30,425 bases of DNA. Source: Candidatus Pacearchaeota archaeon. Lineage in GTDB: Archaea; Nanobdellota; Nanobdellia; Pacearchaeales; GW2011-AR1. The stretch covers positions 1-30,425 of the forward strand of contig JAGLIS010000011.1 in NCBI GenBank assembly GCA_023142835.1, read 5' to 3'. Position numbers and translations under genes: made by a program. Shown here piece by piece: positions 29,173-30,425 of this stretch. A model generated the notes under the pieces. That model worked only from the letters and a program-made list of their open reading frames with translations. It made no database searches and was not told where the DNA came from. How positions within the stretch are numbered: position 1 is the first letter of the stretch; the number at the start of each line of letters is the position of its first letter.

Positions 29173-30303
29173 TTAGGTAGAAGATATTTCAACTAATTCA
29201 GATACTTCATTTGTTAAATATACATCAACATATTTCGTTCTACTATCATCATATTTTACACCACTAATTGAAAAATTGAAATTCTGAAAATATGGAAGTG
29301 ATAAAACTTCGTCATTAACGAGATCATAATCATCATCAAGAATCCATGAGAACTTTAACTTTTTTATTTCATCGTCATCCGGAGAAAGTTCATATTCAAG
29401 TTCATCTATTTCAGTTTCATTATAAAAAATCTTGCTTCCGAAAAAAGTTATTTCTTTTGGAGATATTACTAATCCAATTTTACTATCTAAGTATTTGGAA
29501 GAATATAAAATCTCTTTTAGGTAAATATATACTTTTCCATTATAGAAATAATCTCCTTCATAGAGAGAATTGCTTCTGTTTCCATCGATGATTAACACCA
29601 ATTTTTCTTTGTTTAAAAAATCTATAGAAAAATTAATTTTAGTTTCTGGATAGTTAATAAGGATATTTTCATTTTCGTTGAGGTAGAATGAATATGGAAG
29701 TTCAAGAAGGGAAATTTTTTCTAAATTATTGGAACTACGGGAAACAAAATACTTTTTCCCAAAAATAAAAATTTCACTAGCAAGAAATTCTTCAAATGTC
29801 ATGTGATAATCAAATGCTAGGGTGTAATCTAAAATTTTATCTCTGGAGTCAAGTGCGAATCCTGTGGTGTAATTTCCATATGCTATCTCACTATCGTTAA
29901 ACCTCTCAAGAGTTAAATTTTCTTCTAACCTAACCCAATGTAAATAATCAAAGTTTCCTTCTTCTTTAAAATAGTTTGTTATAAAATCTTTATCCAATAT
30001 GTGTCCCGAAACACTACTTAAATTCTCACCTATATTCAAGACTCTATTATCTTTTACGAGAATCTTTGATGTTTCATTTAAGATGATTTTTAGATTTATA
30101 ATTCGGTAATCGAATTTTGAATCATTTATTGAAAGGTTGTCTTCATAGGAAATATTGTTATTAGTTTCATTATAAAAATTATTATTTTTCTCATCGAGTA
30201 TATCAATTTTCGAGGAATCTTTATTAGAAAAAAATAAAGAATATGAACCTCCCGAAATCAGTATCACTATCACTGAAATAATTAAGACTAGCTTCACACC
30301 CAT
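29173..30303 (-). CDS. membrane-anchored S-layer-like surface protein
   Basis: 376 residues from ATG 30301-30303; the frame stays open to a TTG at 30381, but that would place the start in the tRNA trailer. MGVKLVLIISVIVILISGG is a signal-anchor helix (about 3-20), followed by an all-extracellular region rich in N-x-S/T sequons (NETNN, NISYE, NLSIN, NESEI-like sites) suited to N-glycosylation. Repeats of the form D-Y...FLASEIFIFGKKYFVS and LASS...L-x-L-L-E resemble the S-layer domains of Woesearchaeota. It would be an exported, anchored surface protein. No C-terminal second membrane helix is seen. Function beyond surface structure is unknown. Confidence 0.6.
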   Translation of the reverse strand: MGVKLVLIISVIVILISGGSYSLFFSNKDSSKIDILDEKNNNFYNETNNNISYEDNLSINDSKFDYRIINLKIILNETSKILVKDNRVLNIGENLSSVSGHILDKDFITNYFKEEGNFDYLHWVRLEENLTLERFNDSEIAYGNYTTGFALDSRDKILDYTLAFDYHMTFEEFLASEIFIFGKKYFVSRSSNNLEKISLLELPYSFYLNENENILINYPETKINFSIDFLNKEKLVLIIDGNRSNSLYEGDYFYNGKVYIYLKEILYSSKYLDSKIGLVISPKEITFFGSKIFYNETEIDELEYELSPDDDEIKKLKFSWILDDDYDLVNDEVLSLPYFQNFNFSISGVKYDDSRTKYVDVYLTNEVSELVEISST

Positions 30304-30393
30304 AATAATTAGAAGGAACTTGTAATTAAAAATGTTCGGATTTGCTATTTTAATTTTTCGTTTCAACTGTTTGGGATTCAAATCTCTGTTCTA

Positions 30394-30425
30394 TGAGCCT
30401 GGGGGAATTTGAATCCCCGACCTCT
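30394..30425 (-). tRNA. 3' part of a tRNA cut by window edge
   Basis: On the minus strand the T arm GGGGA-TTCAAAT-TCCCC is followed by acceptor CAGGCTC and discriminator A (30394). CCA is not encoded. The 5' acceptor strand should read GAGCCTG outside the window. The anticodon is outside the window, so the amino acid cannot be told. The 53:61 pair is A-T rather than the usual G-C. Confidence 0.75.

Noticed and set aside
1..30425. CRISPR array, rRNA or replication origin
   Set aside because: No regularly spaced repeats, no rRNA-like stretch and no Orc1/Cdc6 gene or origin-type repeat cluster was seen.

Overview
The window looks like a piece of a DPANN archaeal chromosome, most likely of the Woesearchaeota/Pacearchaeota type. 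That assignment is inference. It rests on AT-rich DNA, archaeal TATA boxes about 25-28 nt upstream of many start codons (leaderless transcripts), archaeal regulator families (TrmB, a doubled Lrp/AsnC protein, a Cys-rich HTH protein), an archaeal-type YchF GTPase, an S-layer-like surface protein, and a tRNA-His without encoded CCA. Several housekeeping enzymes are of bacterial type: class I GAPDH, LeuRS, IscS/IscU and a Thermotoga-like ferredoxin.

Layout. 1-500: a toxin-antitoxin pair (winged-helix antitoxin and RelE-like toxin cut by the window edge) with a candidate operator. 589-2427: small membrane or hypothetical proteins and an RRM RNA-binding protein. 2544-6003: an amino-acid permease, then gap-pgk for lower glycolysis. 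6127-8182: a hypothetical protein, a secreted thioredoxin fused to a CcdA/DsbD-type electron conduit, and a small gene whose start appears frameshifted. 8183-9100: an IS200-type insertion sequence with identical 21-nt hairpin-bearing ends and decayed DNA beside it. 9250-11058: a 602-residue protein I do not recognise. 11237-15454: an aminoacylation block (tRNA-His, small membrane protein, hisS, leuS) with broken copies of the tRNA 3' end next to the intact gene. 15611-17593: a double-Lrp regulator divergent from a DUF2419/Qng1-type queuosine-salvage protein. 17688-20799: a zinc-finger protein, an AlaE-like exporter, thioredoxin reductase and a GNAT acetyltransferase. 20929-22646: htpX and lemA, divergent from ferredoxin across one palindromic TATA box. 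22652-26599: a TrmB regulator, a radical SAM enzyme, and an Isc operon (Cys-rich HTH regulator, iscS, DUF1858, iscU) with a perfect 16-bp palindrome abutting the first start codon. 26675-29099: a 58-residue Lys/Val-repeat protein, then DUF192, a metallopeptidase, DUF167 and ychF as an overlapping operon. 29173-30425: a membrane-anchored S-layer-like protein and the 3' part of a tRNA.

Redox and Fe-S themes recur: thioredoxin reductase, the thioredoxin-CcdA fusion, ferredoxin, a radical SAM enzyme and an autoregulated Isc operon. The strongest candidates for new biology are the Isc regulator with its start-abutting operator, the Qng1-type protein in an archaeon, the bidirectional single-TATA promoter, the tRNA-His fragments, and the orphan 602-residue protein.
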